Of a stretch of 62,889 nt of DNA, positions 33,692 to 46,214 are shown piece after piece. Source of the DNA: Beroe ovata (taxonomy: Eukaryota; Ctenophora; Nuda; Beroida; Beroidae); the NCBI GenBank assembly GCA_946803715.1, contig CAMPET010000070.1:247496-310384 (forward strand), written 5' to 3'. The notes under the pieces are model-generated. The model was not told the DNA's origin. It made no database searches and saw only the letters and a program-made list of their open reading frames with translations. A program made the position numbers and the translations under genes. Position 1 is the stretch's first letter; each line of letters opens with the position of its first letter.

Positions 33692-34297
33692 TCATGTTTG
33701 CATAATTTGGAAATAATTATCCACTGAAAAATACTTCTCCCTCTGAGCATCAATGAAATCCAACAACCTTTGGAAGTGACTCTGAAGTAGACTGAATCCA
33801 GTTTCATCAAATTCATGCGAGGAGATCAATTTCCCTATGCATGTGAGTAATCTAAGAAGATGTTCTGGACCATATATTTCAGAAAAAACTGTCTTGCCTG
33901 CCAAGTTCTTAACTTGTGGAAGTTCTTCTTTGTACAAAACTTCCACAGTGAAACGGTGGTTAAAATATGTCCTGAGTCCAGATATCATGTCAATGGATAC
34001 ACCATTTCCAAAATAGACTGAGTTTTCCTCTTTCTCATTCACCAAAAATTCTTTGAATATTGTTTCACATGTGTATTTAGATGGTATTTTGACAAAATGT
34101 TTCTTTGAAGTAATAAGATCCCTGTCATTGGCCAATCTCTCCCTCAGTCCTGGACTAAAAAATAGTGTTAATTGATTGCCATTCTTACAATCAATTGGAT
34201 CTTCACCTTTGTTCCTTTTTCTTGTCCTTGGTTGCTCCCTGCGGCCAACTTCTGAGAGCAATTTCAAAGGATTACTCCGCTTTCTTTCACTAACCAT
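33692..34297 (-). CDS. MORF4L: Intronless MRG-domain protein (MORF4-like)
   Basis: A single exon of 201 residues. After a basic Lys/Arg-rich linker (1-35), residues about 40-195 form an MRG domain: DRDLITSKKHFVKIP, ISGLRTYFNHRFTVEVLYKEELPQ, SEIYGPEHLLRLL and FQRLLDFIDAQREKYF match the MRG15/MORF4L consensus. No chromodomain is present, as in human MORF4L2. MRG proteins are scaffold subunits of NuA4 acetyltransferase and Sin3 deacetylase complexes and bind partners through this domain. A minus-strand AATAAA lies at 33648-33653, 39 bp past the stop. An upstream exon carrying a chromodomain cannot be excluded, but none is visible. Absence of introns while neighbours have many suggests an old retrocopy. 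Its 5' side opens into about 2.9 kb of empty sequence. Confidence 0.85.
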   Translation of the reverse strand: MVSERKRSNPLKLLSEVGRREQPRTRKRNKGEDPIDCKNGNQLTLFFSPGLRERLANDRDLITSKKHFVKIPSKYTCETIFKEFLVNEKEENSVYFGNGVSIDMISGLRTYFNHRFTVEVLYKEELPQVKNLAGKTVFSEIYGPEHLLRLLTCIGKLISSHEFDETGFSLLQSHFQRLLDFIDAQREKYFSVDNYFQIMQT

Positions 34298-37201
34298 GCT
34301 AAAGGAATGTTTTAATCTTCAGAATCAAATCCAAAATCACTTATTGAGATCCTGAAACCATAACTCAACCCAACAGATAACGTGATATTAGATGGATAGC
34401 AGATGACTTCATAGTAAGAATGCCCATTTCCTAATTATCACAATGATTGGCATCCAAAACCAACTTGCTAAGCTCAATGAAATCAGCAAGTCAGTTTTGC
34501 TGTCTGGTTCAGTATTGTTGTGTGGTTCATGCATGATTGTGGAACTGCCCAATAAGAGTCATATGAGTGACTGAGAAGTAAATGCCATTGTGGAAATACT
34601 GGAAGTGACACTTTCTAAAAAAACATATATTTAATTAGAAATTTATACTGTTCAGCACCAACTGTGCACCCTTCTTAGAAGTGAATAGCTCCACAAGTCT
34701 CAAATTTGTGAAGCAAAATATATTTTTTGTTCATTGAAATTGTGCTTTAAAATTATAACTCAATTCTATTCAATTCTGGGAATTCTGTATACAGTATACT
34801 CATCATACCATTTGTATACTTTCTTGGTATCCAAACTGAAAAGGCTTGATTGAATAGAACAGAATAGAAATAGAAAGTTTATTGACAGAAGATCAACTCA
34901 AATATTCAGTTAAGTGCCAATCTTGAAGAGTTATATCATTGTTAAGTAACCTTTTTTTCAAGGTACTCAAATTAAGAACTTTCTTATTAAAAACAGTCCT
35001 GTGAATCATAACATAAAAACAACATATAATTTCATAAACTTTAAAATAATGTAATAATTTAATTTATAGTGAACATGAAATACAGAAAATTCAACAAGAA
35101 ATTGCGCCCCAGACCTACTTGCGCACTTTCCCTCCCCTAGTCCCCTGGGACTCATCCCCATCAGGCAGATAAACTTAAAGACTTAATTACTCTGTCCATT
35201 TCCCAGAGTAGTATTACTATGTGTCAGGTGCCAGAGCTAAGCTTAGCAAGCTCATACTTGGTGGGCGAGAACAATCAATAACAGCCTATATACTTGGTAG
35301 TGAACATTTGTCAGCTGCAGATTGTTCTGTGAACAGCCTTAAGGCTTGTCTGACATAGTAATATTATCTCAAACTGCTCAACAGATAGCAGAGTCAGGAT
35401 GGCTGACAGGATTTCACCACTGGTGGAATGAGAATTGAGCAGCTGCCAGCGCAAAGGCAAATGGTAGGGCCTTTATAGTAGAAAATCTACAAATATAAGG
35501 GGATATTCTACAAATAAAAGATATTCTTGATTTCCATTTCCAATTTTTCGGGTCAAGGATTAGCCTGATGATAGGGTCCACCCTTTTTTGAACCCTATAA
35601 GGCACTTTGCTCTATTTGAATAGTTTGATGAACTGATTCTGGCATTACCACATGTGTGGGCTCTTACTAAATCCATCCCCCTAATTTTATCAGGTGACTC
35701 ATGTTTTTATGGTTTCCTGACCCATCCCAAACCCTAACCCTAACCCACATGATACTTCCAAACCCTGACCCTGACCCTAACTCGAAGGTTCAAAATGCAT
35801 ATAAGTGGATTAATTCTTTATCACATGACCAAATCATTTTTTGCCAGGGAAGCATTTTTACCCTGTATCACATGGGGTGATTTGAAAACATGGCGCTTAG
35901 TATACAACTTTACAAGGCCAGGAATCGACAATTTTCATTATATCAAAAGTGAAATTCAAATGGCCATGGTAGTGCTGCGCGCGCCCAAAACGAAATTCTT
36001 GATGTTGGCTTACTGGATGTTATGTTACCTTCCACTGTTTCTTGCGCGCGGTGGGGCGGCGCGCGTCTTTTTCGAAGATGAACAGATAACCCTGGCAAGG
36101 AATTATAATTTTATCCCTGGCGACAATTACACGGCGTGCAGACGCGCGGTAAGCTAAAAAGAACCCTACAACATTGATTGACAATCAAACGCCGAAACAT
36201 GTGCACACGTTGCATTGCGCGCCCCTGTTCTACTCAGTGAACTGAAAAGTCGTAGAAACCACGGAGACGCGCAGCGCGCGCGGAGTATTTGGGTCACGCA
36301 GCGCGGGAACACCGAAACATTTTCCATCGATTGAAAAAGTTGAACACATTCCTATACACTATAATATTTTCTTTCTCCAATTTAGAGGTTCTATTAGTTT
36401 GCTCTTTGCTCTTTCATATTTCTTCATAATGCAAATCCACTAAACCTAATTGTCATATACCAATAGAATGAGAAATTTCAGGATCTTTTTGTCCTGAAAA
36501 GACTGAATTTAACCCTTATCTGCAATTTGCTTTCAGTAGACAACACGATTTTTGCGGAAATTAATTCCAGGCAGAGGAAGTGAGGAACAATGAACATTCT
36601 AATTTATATTCTAATTTTATGTTAAAACTAAAAGACCTGTCAAGTGGGCGTGGTACACTAAATTTCAGATACTTAGTAAATGAGAGGAATTAAATGAGTT
36701 AAAATTGAAGTGTCTCAAAACAAAGGAACAACAGACTGACAATAAAAGTGGCGTGTGTGCACTTTGACTTAATATGCACGTGCATCTCCTACGTCGCCTA
36801 GCAACGCGCGCATATCCTACATGGTATAGTCATTTTTCAGAACCCATATCTTGATTTACGGCGTCGATAACAAAAAATCTTAAACCTGAATCAAATATAT
36901 ATTATAGATATTTGTGTTAGTGCCTTTCAGCATTGGATATACTTAAATTTGTATTTATTTACCAATGTTGTAGGTTGATATATTTAACAGTGGTAATATA
37001 ATTCATTCTATTTATTTATTGATTAAGTATACTCAAAAATGAACATTCTAATTAATCTTTGAGCTGTTCTATGATCTATTTAAGAACTGTTTATTTAAGA
37101 ACAGAGCCAGGGGCTCCTTCAGAATCACTGCAAATGCATTAAATACATATCATCAGAAGTCAATGATCACTAAATTTCATGACAGGTGGGCTGAAGTGAA
37201 C
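34298..37201. other. Intergenic stretch with repeats and CpG-rich patches
   Basis: No gene is supported. It holds an inverted copy (35690-35790) of the telomere-like repeat at 7142-7260, CpG-rich alternating GCGC patches near 35975-36070 and 36260-36310, and a CTGTCAAGTGGGCG element end near 36640. A 120-codon frame at 35795-36157 crosses repeat sequence and has no recognisable domain. Confidence 0.5.
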
Positions 37202-40200
37202 ATGTCTAACAGAGGTCCTGCTTATGGTTTGTCCAAGGAAGTTCAAGACAAGGTAGGTTGTTTACTTACCTTAAAATGGCATTTATGTCAGGTTCAATTA
37301 CTTTTCTATCAGTCACTTACTTGAAAAATGTTGTTCGGTATGATCTAAGCAATTTGCAACACCATTTGATGACAAAATACATTCACAGAACAGTGACTGA
37401 TGATACATTGCAATGTGTGGACAACTCAATTCACTACCAAATCCCATGGGATATAATAACTTCAACACCTTACTGAAACTTAGAGGAGGAATTTTATCCT
37501 CTCCTGTCCTACCAGAAGCAACTTGTTCTATCCCAAACATTGTTGTCACCCAGGAGCCATGTGTTTCCACTTTCATGAATGCATTCAGCATCAAAATTTA
37601 CTACCTACATGAAAGAATTCCACTGATTAGATTTAGACCTTCTAGTGTCATGACAACCTAATACTCTTATAGCAGTACATCATACAATGCCTTCATTATG
37701 ATGCCTTAATTACAATGCCTTTATTATGTCCTTGGCCTGTTACACCAGACAAAGAGAGTTACAAGTAACCAATGAGTAGCCTTGGTATTGATTTAAGAAG
37801 TTAACAGAAATTAATATACGAATGTCATTTGAATAAACGTTTTGTATACATTTTTCACAGTAATAGCATAGATACCTATAGCAAAGCATGATTAATCATT
37901 TACCACGTTAGAATTTCTTCTTATATGATACTGAGTTTTCACTATCGGATACACTTTTCTTCGAATGATGACAACCCAATCATCCATCTTTCTGAAACTA
38001 CCTATTGAAATATTTCTCGGGCAGATTGAAGCACAGTACTCAGTTGAGTTGGAAGGGCAGTGTAAGGATTGGATTGCAGCAGTGACGGAGGAAGAATTTC
38101 CCGCTAACGGAACGTTCCATGAAGCTCTCAAGGACGGGACACTTCTTTGCAGGTATCAGTATGAAATTGTACCTTTTCACGGTAATTTTCCGCCCTATTT
38201 CTCCACTTCTATAAGGTAAATGATTTCAATAACCTGCTTAGTGTTTATATTCCATTTGCTAATGCTTGTAAGTATGCGGTTAAGCAGGGTGTATAAGGTA
38301 TTACGATAGATAACGTTAGATATAATGACGACGTAAGTTCTCCCGCTAATGTAACATTTGATAAATGCTCAAAATACAACCAGATTATATCGCGAAGAAT
38401 TCAACTCCGAATCCTCTCTTCACACTGTCATAAGTCAGAACAACAACAACAAGATCACTGGCAGAGAAACAATGGTTTTCTCGTGCTATTAGTGCCCCTA
38501 AGCTGAATTGTACCTGACAAGTGCCCGGAGTAGTGCTAAGCACAATGTGTCACACATGTCCACTGTCCACTATGTGTCACACATGTCCGCAATGTGTCAC
38601 ACTGACATGATCATCATGCAGGAATTATGGTACTTGGGTATGTGTACATTTTACACTGTACAATGTCCTGGAATGCGTGTAACCTGTGCGAGTGTAACAT
38701 GAAAATGTAACAGGAGGACTCGTTACAAGATAGTTGAGTGTACTGCAATGTTCTGTTACACTGTCTAGTGTCTGTAGCTGCTGTTATAGCACTCGCACGG
38801 TACACACACAAACAGTCGGTAGTTAGTTAATGCTAATAACGTACTCTAGTGAGGAGTGGGGGGTCATATTTGGACGATTGCCAGGACGGTTGTCAAATCA
38901 CAGAGCGCTACTGGTGATCGTGGCGAGGTTCTATTCATCTGGAAATTCATGTCCAGAGCCGTGCAATGCTGAGCAATATTGAGGATTTGATTAGAGGGCG
39001 TAATTTCAATTTTATCCACCATTGCTGCAGTGTGCATCAACTATTGATTTATACTCAACGAATAATGTGTTTTAAAAGTTAGAAAGTGCAACCAAGCTCA
39101 AGGGGTAAATCGGATTTGAATAAGAGCATGCATGTCGAATCTTCAGAAATGGATTTTGAGATCAATACCGTTTTAGCTTCGCCTGACATCTTTTTGATAG
39201 TTCTCTGCTACTTGTGGGCACTGAGCATCATCAGGAAGAGTTTTTCATATAATTTTCGCATAATTCAACCTTTAATCAATCCTGTAAAATCATGATATAA
39301 TCACCCATAGTTCAATAACTATAATGACGTCATTTCATCTACTACAAGTTAGATATATCAGAGTTCAGAGCGGAGATTTCGTTATCGATATGATAATGAA
39401 ATGTGAGCCGTGAGGTACCTATTATCATAGGCAAAATATAAACTCTTACTGGGCCGAAACCCCTCCGTTCTCTCATGCCACCTGCTGATACTGAGATCCA
39501 AATCGCAGTTGACAGGGGAGGGCCTTACATCTGTAGGGTAACCGCTGAATGCTGATGATTCGCAGTTTAGATTCTTCCTTCTCTTGTGTCAATCCTTGGA
39601 TTAGAAAATCGATGTCCAGTATTTTGCTATGTTTGCAGTATACCCAATACCCATACACCTCTATAGATAAGACTTTGGATTCCATAACTACCAACATTAT
39701 TGTAGTAGTGGTATAGCACTACTTTCCATAGTCATAGTGATAGTACTCACTACTCATTCCGTGCTATTTACTGAAAATATAACACGTTTTATCTCTCTCG
39801 CTCGTTTTTTCTCTGATCACGCCGTGATGATTGCCATATAAGGCGATGACTACTCAAACTTCTCATAAGTGTCACACGTACGCTACATTCTGCTACTCCA
39901 TGCTAGACTTGACATGCACTCTCATTTTATAGTACAAACTGTAACGAGAATGAGGAGAAACGGATGTTTAGAGTTGAGTATATCACACTTTTTACCATAT
40001 ATGGTTAGGAGCAGAGAATGGTTAAATCATACTGGTAACATAGTTTGATCGTTCAGTGGAATGTGCTATCATCAAAACTATGATTTTGCATGACGTAATG
40101 ATATATTTTGAGATGCGTTTACAATCATATCGGCGAAAAAAAATTAGTTAGCTTCCCAGTCATGTTCATGAATTAGGTGGATAACCAATTCATCCCTCTC

Positions 40201-42199
40201 TATCATGTGTTTTCGAATGATTTTGTTATTTAGGTGGCGTGTTGGGCTGTGGTTCTTCATACAAAGAGTGATACTTCTCTCAACATGCAAGATGCTTACA
40301 CTCAAACTCTATGTTTACTTATCTCGCGTACTTGTTTAGAACTATGATAAACAACTCTATAATACTGTAACAGTAGTTCTGGCTGTGAAATTAGTAGCTA
40401 TGAAGCGTGACAAGTGACGACGTGTATTAAATTAAAGGACAACGTGCCCAAATTAGGAATGGTGGAAAGTATGAACATTTTCTCTTTATACTGTAAAATT
40501 CCTCCCTTCTGAAAATTCCTCTTTACTGAAAATTTATCTTAAGGTACCGAATATTTCTGTTGACTGAATATAATGCATAATATATGTGTGAAATAATCAG
40601 TCATGTAGTATGTTATTATGTACATAATATATGGTGCACTATGTGTGGTGTGGCCCATATGGCTGAGGCATATAATGTATGGAAACGTGTGGGAGTATTG
40701 AGCTATTATAGTGTATGTGAAAACGATGATTGCAAAGAGCACGGTTTTCTTGCTAGTGTTGGGGAAATGACGATGGAATTCCTGTTCACAATACATCAGT
40801 ACATCCCTGCAATCAGTGCTTGGTGCACTGATGAATAATAAACCCATAAACCCATGTTATGATGCAGAAAACCACGTTACGTAATATCGTATACGTAACA
40901 CGTAATACCATGTAGGTACGTAACATACACCATGTAACCACCGATCATTTGCTCCTGTATCCTACCTATATCCCGATAGTATAGTATACTGTATAGTATA
41001 GTAGCTGGAACTGTGCCCGATTCTGTGCAAATAAGTACATTATATACTTTAATCCATTAGCTGCTAAGATACCAGTCTTTTCACATACAAAATAATGAAA
41101 ATAATATGACAGTATGCATGCTTTGTGCACGCAAATGTCACTACCAGCAACCCACATGGTACACACACACACCCAGTATATTTCAGTTCAGTTTACCAAA
41201 GTGAGTGTTCAATGTGACACACAGGGCCCAGCAGGCTGAGCAAATATTGAAATCTGTCTGGCGATATTAACAAACTGATCGCAATTTCAGGGTCATGAAC
41301 AAGCTTGTAGCAGGGAGCGTACCCAAAGTTCACAAGTCCAAGCTCGCGTTCATGGCGGTAAGTCTCGAGGGAGTGAATTGACCACACCCATAATGATATT
41401 CCACAGAGAGTTCACACCTCTAGCGCCTGTATTGTCTCAATACATCACTGCTGCAAGAGTGAATGATCATGCATCCGTTTATAATACGTGTTTAGCGTCC
41501 TCGTGTTATAATTTGTCTCAATACCTCAGCTATTATGAACTTCCTACCACCACTCTGTCACTTTATTACACTGTATGATTGGAATTCGGTTATATAGCGG
41601 TAATAACCACCTATCATTAATAATACGTGGTTCGAGCGTCACGCGGAATGGGGGTATTTCGTGTGACGCGCGGCTACTTTTTGATAATGTGGGATGATAG
41701 CTTACTTGTAGATGAGCATGAGAAAATACGTACGCGCGCGCGGCGCGCACTCAATTAGGCATACTGGATCAATGTTGAATGTTGTGACTTCTGCTGCAGA
41801 TGGAGAACATTGGATTCTTTCTGGACGCTGCCAACAAACACCTTGGTGTGGACAGGTCGGAGTTGTTCCAGACAGTGGATTTGTACGAAAAGGGAAACAT
41901 GACACAAGTGTTGTGGGGACTGACAGCTGTTGCCAGATACGTGAGTTATATAGGGACACAACGACTTCATTTTGATACAAGTCATTATGCTGAGTGAGTG
42001 GTAACAATACCCTCTACCGTAGGCAAGGAAACAGAATAAGAATGTCCCGCCCCTCGGTCCAGATCTATCCACCGGAAATGTCCGTGAGTTCGACGAAGCA
42101 ACGTTAAACAAGGGTCAGAGTATTGTAGGGATGCAAGCTGGTGGATTTAAGGGAGCAAATCAAGAGGGGATGACCTTCGGTCGACCTAGAGCTTTATGA
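37202..42199 (+). CDS. TAGLN: Calponin/transgelin-type actin-binding protein
   Basis: Five exons: 37202-37252, 38025-38152, 41291-41357, 41800-41940, 42023-42199; phases agree and give 187 residues, close to the usual 190-200. A single calponin-homology domain spans about 15-135 (CKDWIAAVTEEEFP, FHEALKDGTLLCR, FQTVDLYEKGNMTQVLWGL). One calponin-like repeat sits at the C-terminus (IVGMQAGGFKGANQEGMTFG, then RPRAL). That domain order is transgelin/SM22/Mp20. Such proteins bundle actin and are typical of smooth-muscle or contractile cells. The gene is long because of a 3.1-kb intron filled with repeat sequence. The start is supported by MSNRGPAYGLSKEVQ, which matches the conserved family N-terminus. 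The stop is followed by an AT-rich 3' region and then the 231-N gap. Confidence 0.92.
38153..41290 (+). other. Long transgelin intron without recognised genes
   Basis: This intron shows tandem ATGTGTCACACATGTCC words at 38535-38610 and otherwise AT-rich sequence. Short open frames on both strands lack domains. No nested gene is supported. Confidence 0.5.
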
Positions 42200-42462
42200 A
42201 AGATATCCATCTTGACTTTATATGCTAGTTAAAATTTTATCATTACTGACTTTTGGAGAACTAGCCAATGTTATTTACGGGTTACCTTATATCATTCTGT
42301 CAAACTTTTCATATATTTATAGTTGCAGACTGTTAAACATGTTTGGAAGGTTTAACATGTTTTGAAGATTGGACTATTTATTATTTCGCATGTGTGAATT
42401 ATGTCACACATGACTGATATGAGGGGAAATGGTTAATAGAAGCAGTGGTTAATAGAAGCAGT

Positions 42463-42693
42463 NNNNNNNNNNNNNNNNNNNNNNNNNNNNNNNNNNNNNN
42501 NNNNNNNNNNNNNNNNNNNNNNNNNNNNNNNNNNNNNNNNNNNNNNNNNNNNNNNNNNNNNNNNNNNNNNNNNNNNNNNNNNNNNNNNNNNNNNNNNNNN
42601 NNNNNNNNNNNNNNNNNNNNNNNNNNNNNNNNNNNNNNNNNNNNNNNNNNNNNNNNNNNNNNNNNNNNNNNNNNNNNNNNNNNNNNNNNNNNN
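42463..42693. other. Assembly gap (231 Ns)
   Basis: An uninterrupted run of N that ends exactly at the outer edge of the foldback repeat at 42694-43231, which likely caused the gap. Confidence 0.99.
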
Positions 42694-43231
42694 TATGGCG
42701 GATCAGAAGGCTCACCCGGAATTTTATCACTGAAAAATAGAATTTGACCCTTCTGATCCGCACGTTGATCACAGGGATCATCTAAGGTGAGCCTTCTGAT
42801 CCACGTGGCGCTTCTCTGGGGTCAAGTCTAAATTCGGTGATCCTCCTGATCCACCTTAGGTGGATCAGGAGGGTCACTCAAATCCAATTTGACCCCAGGG
42901 AAGCGCAACGTGGATCAGAAGGATCACCTAAGATGAATCCTGTGATCCACGTGTGGATCAGGAGGGTCACATGGAAAAATAGAATTTGACCCTTCTGATC
43001 CATACACGTGGATCACCGAGTTCACCTTAGGTGACCCCTCTGATCCACGTTGCGCTTCCCTGGGGTCAAATTGGATTTGAGTGATCACCGAATTTTGACT
43101 TGACCCCAGAGAAGCGCCACGTGGATCAGAAGGCTCACCTAAGATGAGCCCTGTGATCCACGTGCGGATCAGAAGGGTCAAATTCTATTTTTCAGAGATA
43201 AAATTCCGGGTGAGCCTTCTGATCCGCCATA
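42694..43231. repeat. 538-bp foldback (inverted repeat) element
   Basis: Position 42694 (TATGGCGGATCAGAAGG) pairs with 43231 (reverse complement), and the pairing continues inward for most of the length. The sequence is built from GATCAGAAGGGTCA-type words and GTGGCGCTTCTCTGG spacers, the same words found in 700-905 and 4340-4560. There is no coding potential. It is a member of the family that fills the left end of the window. Confidence 0.8.
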
Positions 43232-44018
43232 GTGGACAGATAACATCCGGCAAAAGCAGAGCAGCAAGTAATTAGAAACGCAGTATCGCAATTGCTGATT
43301 GCTCCCACCTACAGTATGGCTCCCAATGATGGTGTTGGTATCTCCCAACTCGAGAAGTGGTATTTGTATTCCAATCCATAGTCGCCAGTCGGACTTACAA
43401 ATCCCCAAATGACACAGATCGTGAACTGTGTTAAGTGCGAGATGGCGATCGGTCGCGGTTTTTCACTCAAAAATAGGACTCAGATGAGCTGAGATTCATA
43501 ATAATCTCACTTGAAAAAAACATGTGCATTTTTATAATGCCAGTATTTGAGAAAATCGCGAAACTGACATTGACATTGATCACATTATATAATTCACATT
43601 GATGCACGTTGCACTACTACTGATACTGATAGTGTGCTATTTTATGCCTCAATTTCTTAAGTGTACTTGTAGCTGCATCAGATTTTGCATTTAAACACGT
43701 GTAAAATCTCCTTAAATCCTGTGTGTCTACTCTATGTTTGTAGTAATTTAATGGAATAGGTTCGATGCACAAGTTTCTCGAGGTTGATGCTGTTACAATG
43801 ATCGTCGGAAAGCCAAAATTGGCTCCATGTATTCTATGTCTTTTATTTTTACCACTAAGGAAGGCAAAAAGTTGTGAACAAAGCTATTGCAGGGTTATAA
43901 TACAACAGTCATGTCGAGCGAAGAAATAGTAACCTCACTATCACTCTGCTTAAATAGTCATGGAAGCAGAGTGATGAAACCAAAGGTTAGTTCCTGATAT
44001 ATCTAGAAGCATGCTGTA
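43232..44018. other. Spacer upstream of the sulfotransferase gene
   Basis: Unique-looking AT-rich sequence with no supported gene. It presumably holds the promoter of the sulfotransferase gene, but I see no clear core element. Confidence 0.4.
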
Positions 44019-45287
44019 GTGATGCTCATGGGAGCGTTGTCTGTTATTATGATCCCATCTCACACCTATTCTCAGAGGATATTGCTGATGTTTGTTGTCG
44101 TACTCGGTGTTATTCTCCTCTTACTGATCAATGAGAGGGGCCTGGGCTCGCCTCCTACAACCATCACTCAAGATCTGCTCGATGAGACTCGATACGATAT
44201 TCCCGTCACATCATCAGCGTACCAAACTCCACCCATCAAACTGGAAGATGGTTCGGCCGTCACTTTCAACATATCAGCTATACGGACGGAGTCTCCTGAC
44301 ATATCAGCGAATCTGCCGACTAGGTTCCTACCCGGATATAAGAACTTCTGCTGGCGACCCAGTCAGGGGTCTCGACTGTGGTGTTTACCGCGCGTTTATC
44401 TCGCGGGCATGCCAAAGTCTGGGTCCACCGACCTATTCGACAAGATAATCTGGCATCATGACGTCATTGCCCCTAAGAAGGAAAACCAGTACTGGGCATT
44501 GAACAGGGTTGGATTCGCTGACAGAGTGTTGGGTAACCGTAAGGCAGCAAACAAAACTATGACATTCCCACAATACCTGAGACTGTTTAACTTCAACAAA
44601 GAGATCGCTAAGCAGTCTGTATTGATAGATGGGTCCCAGTCCCTGATGTGGCATCTCATAGCGTGGAGAGCACGCTTTCCATGGGCCACTGAGCCACCCT
44701 ACACCAATGCTGATCTGATCTACTCAGTAACACCTGATGCCCAGGTAATCGCCATTCTTCGAGAGCCAGTGAGTCGCCTCTACTCAGACTACCTATTTTT
44801 CGCATCGAAGTTGGAGCCCCCGCGAAATGCTACAACTTTCCACGATAATGTGGTATCAGAGATCACACGGTTCAACACGTGCCTGGAAACTCATTCCCGT
44901 CACCACTGTTGCCATGACATCCGGCTCAAGGTAGTGCAGAAAGTCCGTCTAAGCGTTGGCGTGTATATCTGCTATATAAGGGAGTGGAGGGAACGATTTG
45001 GTGACAATCTCATGGTAATCCCCCTGGAGTCATACTCCGCAGATCCTGTCAAATATCTAATGCGGGTGTTTGCATTCCTGGGTGTTAGTCTGCCTGACGA
45101 GGTAGACTTACAGGCATTCATCGACAATAGTAGAGATGAGAATACTCGCAAACCATCGGATGTCAAGAAGGGAGACATGCACGATGAGACACGATTTCTT
45201 CTCCAGGAGTTCTATAGGCCGTACAATAGGGAACTAGCAGCCTATCTCGGTGATGATCGTTTCGCTTATGAGTATCCTCTTTCGTGA
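44019..45287 (+). CDS. CHST15: CHST15-like carbohydrate sulfotransferase
   Basis: A single open frame of 422 residues. It has type II Golgi membrane topology: short cytosolic tail, TM at about 21-37, then a lumenal domain. The 5'-phosphosulfate-binding loop is AGMPKSGSTDLFDKI (about 129-143), and the 3'-phosphate-binding site is ILREPVSRLYSDY (Arg248, Ser252). These, plus DGSQSLMWH and a CxxxH(H)CCHD stretch, fit the GalNAc 4-sulfate 6-O-sulfotransferase family. The expected reaction is transfer of sulfate from PAPS to position 6 of sulfated GalNAc in chondroitin sulfate, making the E unit. Sequons NIS, NKT and NAT are present. Length is shorter than human CHST15 (561). The start is the first of two adjacent Mets. 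No intron is seen. Substrate is inferred from the family. Confidence 0.88.
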   Translation: MMLMGALSVIMIPSHTYSQRILLMFVVVLGVILLLLINERGLGSPPTTITQDLLDETRYDIPVTSSAYQTPPIKLEDGSAVTFNISAIRTESPDISANLPTRFLPGYKNFCWRPSQGSRLWCLPRVYLAGMPKSGSTDLFDKIIWHHDVIAPKKENQYWALNRVGFADRVLGNRKAANKTMTFPQYLRLFNFNKEIAKQSVLIDGSQSLMWHLIAWRARFPWATEPPYTNADLIYSVTPDAQVIAILREPVSRLYSDYLFFASKLEPPRNATTFHDNVVSEITRFNTCLETHSRHHCCHDIRLKVVQKVRLSVGVYICYIREWRERFGDNLMVIPLESYSADPVKYLMRVFAFLGVSLPDEVDLQAFIDNSRDENTRKPSDVKKGDMHDETRFLLQEFYRPYNRELAAYLGDDRFAYEYPLS

Positions 45288-45739
45288 GGAGTGTCTAGAT
45301 TTTAGTGACATAATTTTCAGTGCAGCTTCGATATCAGTAAATTCTCTATCAATAGACAAGGAAATGTATGTGTGACCAATGCCATAGTTGAATTCGTTAC
45401 CACATGCCATTTCTTGAGTTAATTTCTTGTAGATTGGTTAAACTTCCCACACCACATAACTCCCGATTACCCTATTCTAGCTCGAGAATGACTGACATGA
45501 GTGATGAAGTGTGTGTTGGCGCTATGGATGCTCTGTACACCCGCCTCACCATGAATGGAAATGATGGCAAATGCGACTCTTGAATATAACCCCACTCACA
45601 CAACTTGATGGCAAAAGGGTCATACGATTTGTAGATGTGTCCATTGTGTCCATCAATAAGGGAATGTNGCATGCTTGATTGGGTATCGAGTGGTGTCAGA
45701 TCTCGAGACCTGTAGTATATAAGGAAAACCGGACAGACA

Positions 45740-46210
45740 TACATAAACACTTCCTCTTGACACCACACGCCCGTGACACAAATTTCTCTTGACACTACTC
45801 CACTCGAAACAACTTCCGCTCAAAACATCTTTTGACACTTATTTTCTTGACAACATTTTTCCTAGGAAACTATTTCCTCCTGACACCATTCCCTCTTGAC
45901 AACACTACTCTTGACACCATTTTCTCTTGACGTCTCTTTCCCGACATTTGACACCACACCATTGATTAACCAATTATTTTGATAAGTCTATCTCATGATA
46001 ATATTCTCTTTTGACACCACTCCCTGGACAGCACTTTTCCTAAAATTTATTCTCTCTTCACACCCAGTTGGCACTATTCTCTCTTGACACCACTCCCTCT
46101 AGACATCACTTCTCTTGACACCATCCTCTCTTGATGCCTCTCTCCCGAAACCATTCCCTTGATACACCAATTCTCTTGATAGGTCTATCTCTATTCTCTT
46201 TTGCTGACAC
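45740..46210. repeat. Degenerate CTCTTGACACCA tandem array
   Basis: Roughly 20 copies of a 12-20 bp word based on TTCTCTTGACACCA, drifting in spacing and sequence. It abuts the CTAG-ended element and may belong to it. Confidence 0.7.
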
Positions 46211-46214
46211 AAAT

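Noticed and set aside
35795-36157. 120-codon plus-strand frame
   Set aside because: It starts in telomere-like repeat DNA and crosses GCGC-rich repeat sequence; no domain, no splice context.
45740-46210. CRISPR-like array
   Set aside because: Eukaryotic context; units vary in length and sequence, and there are no uniform spacers.
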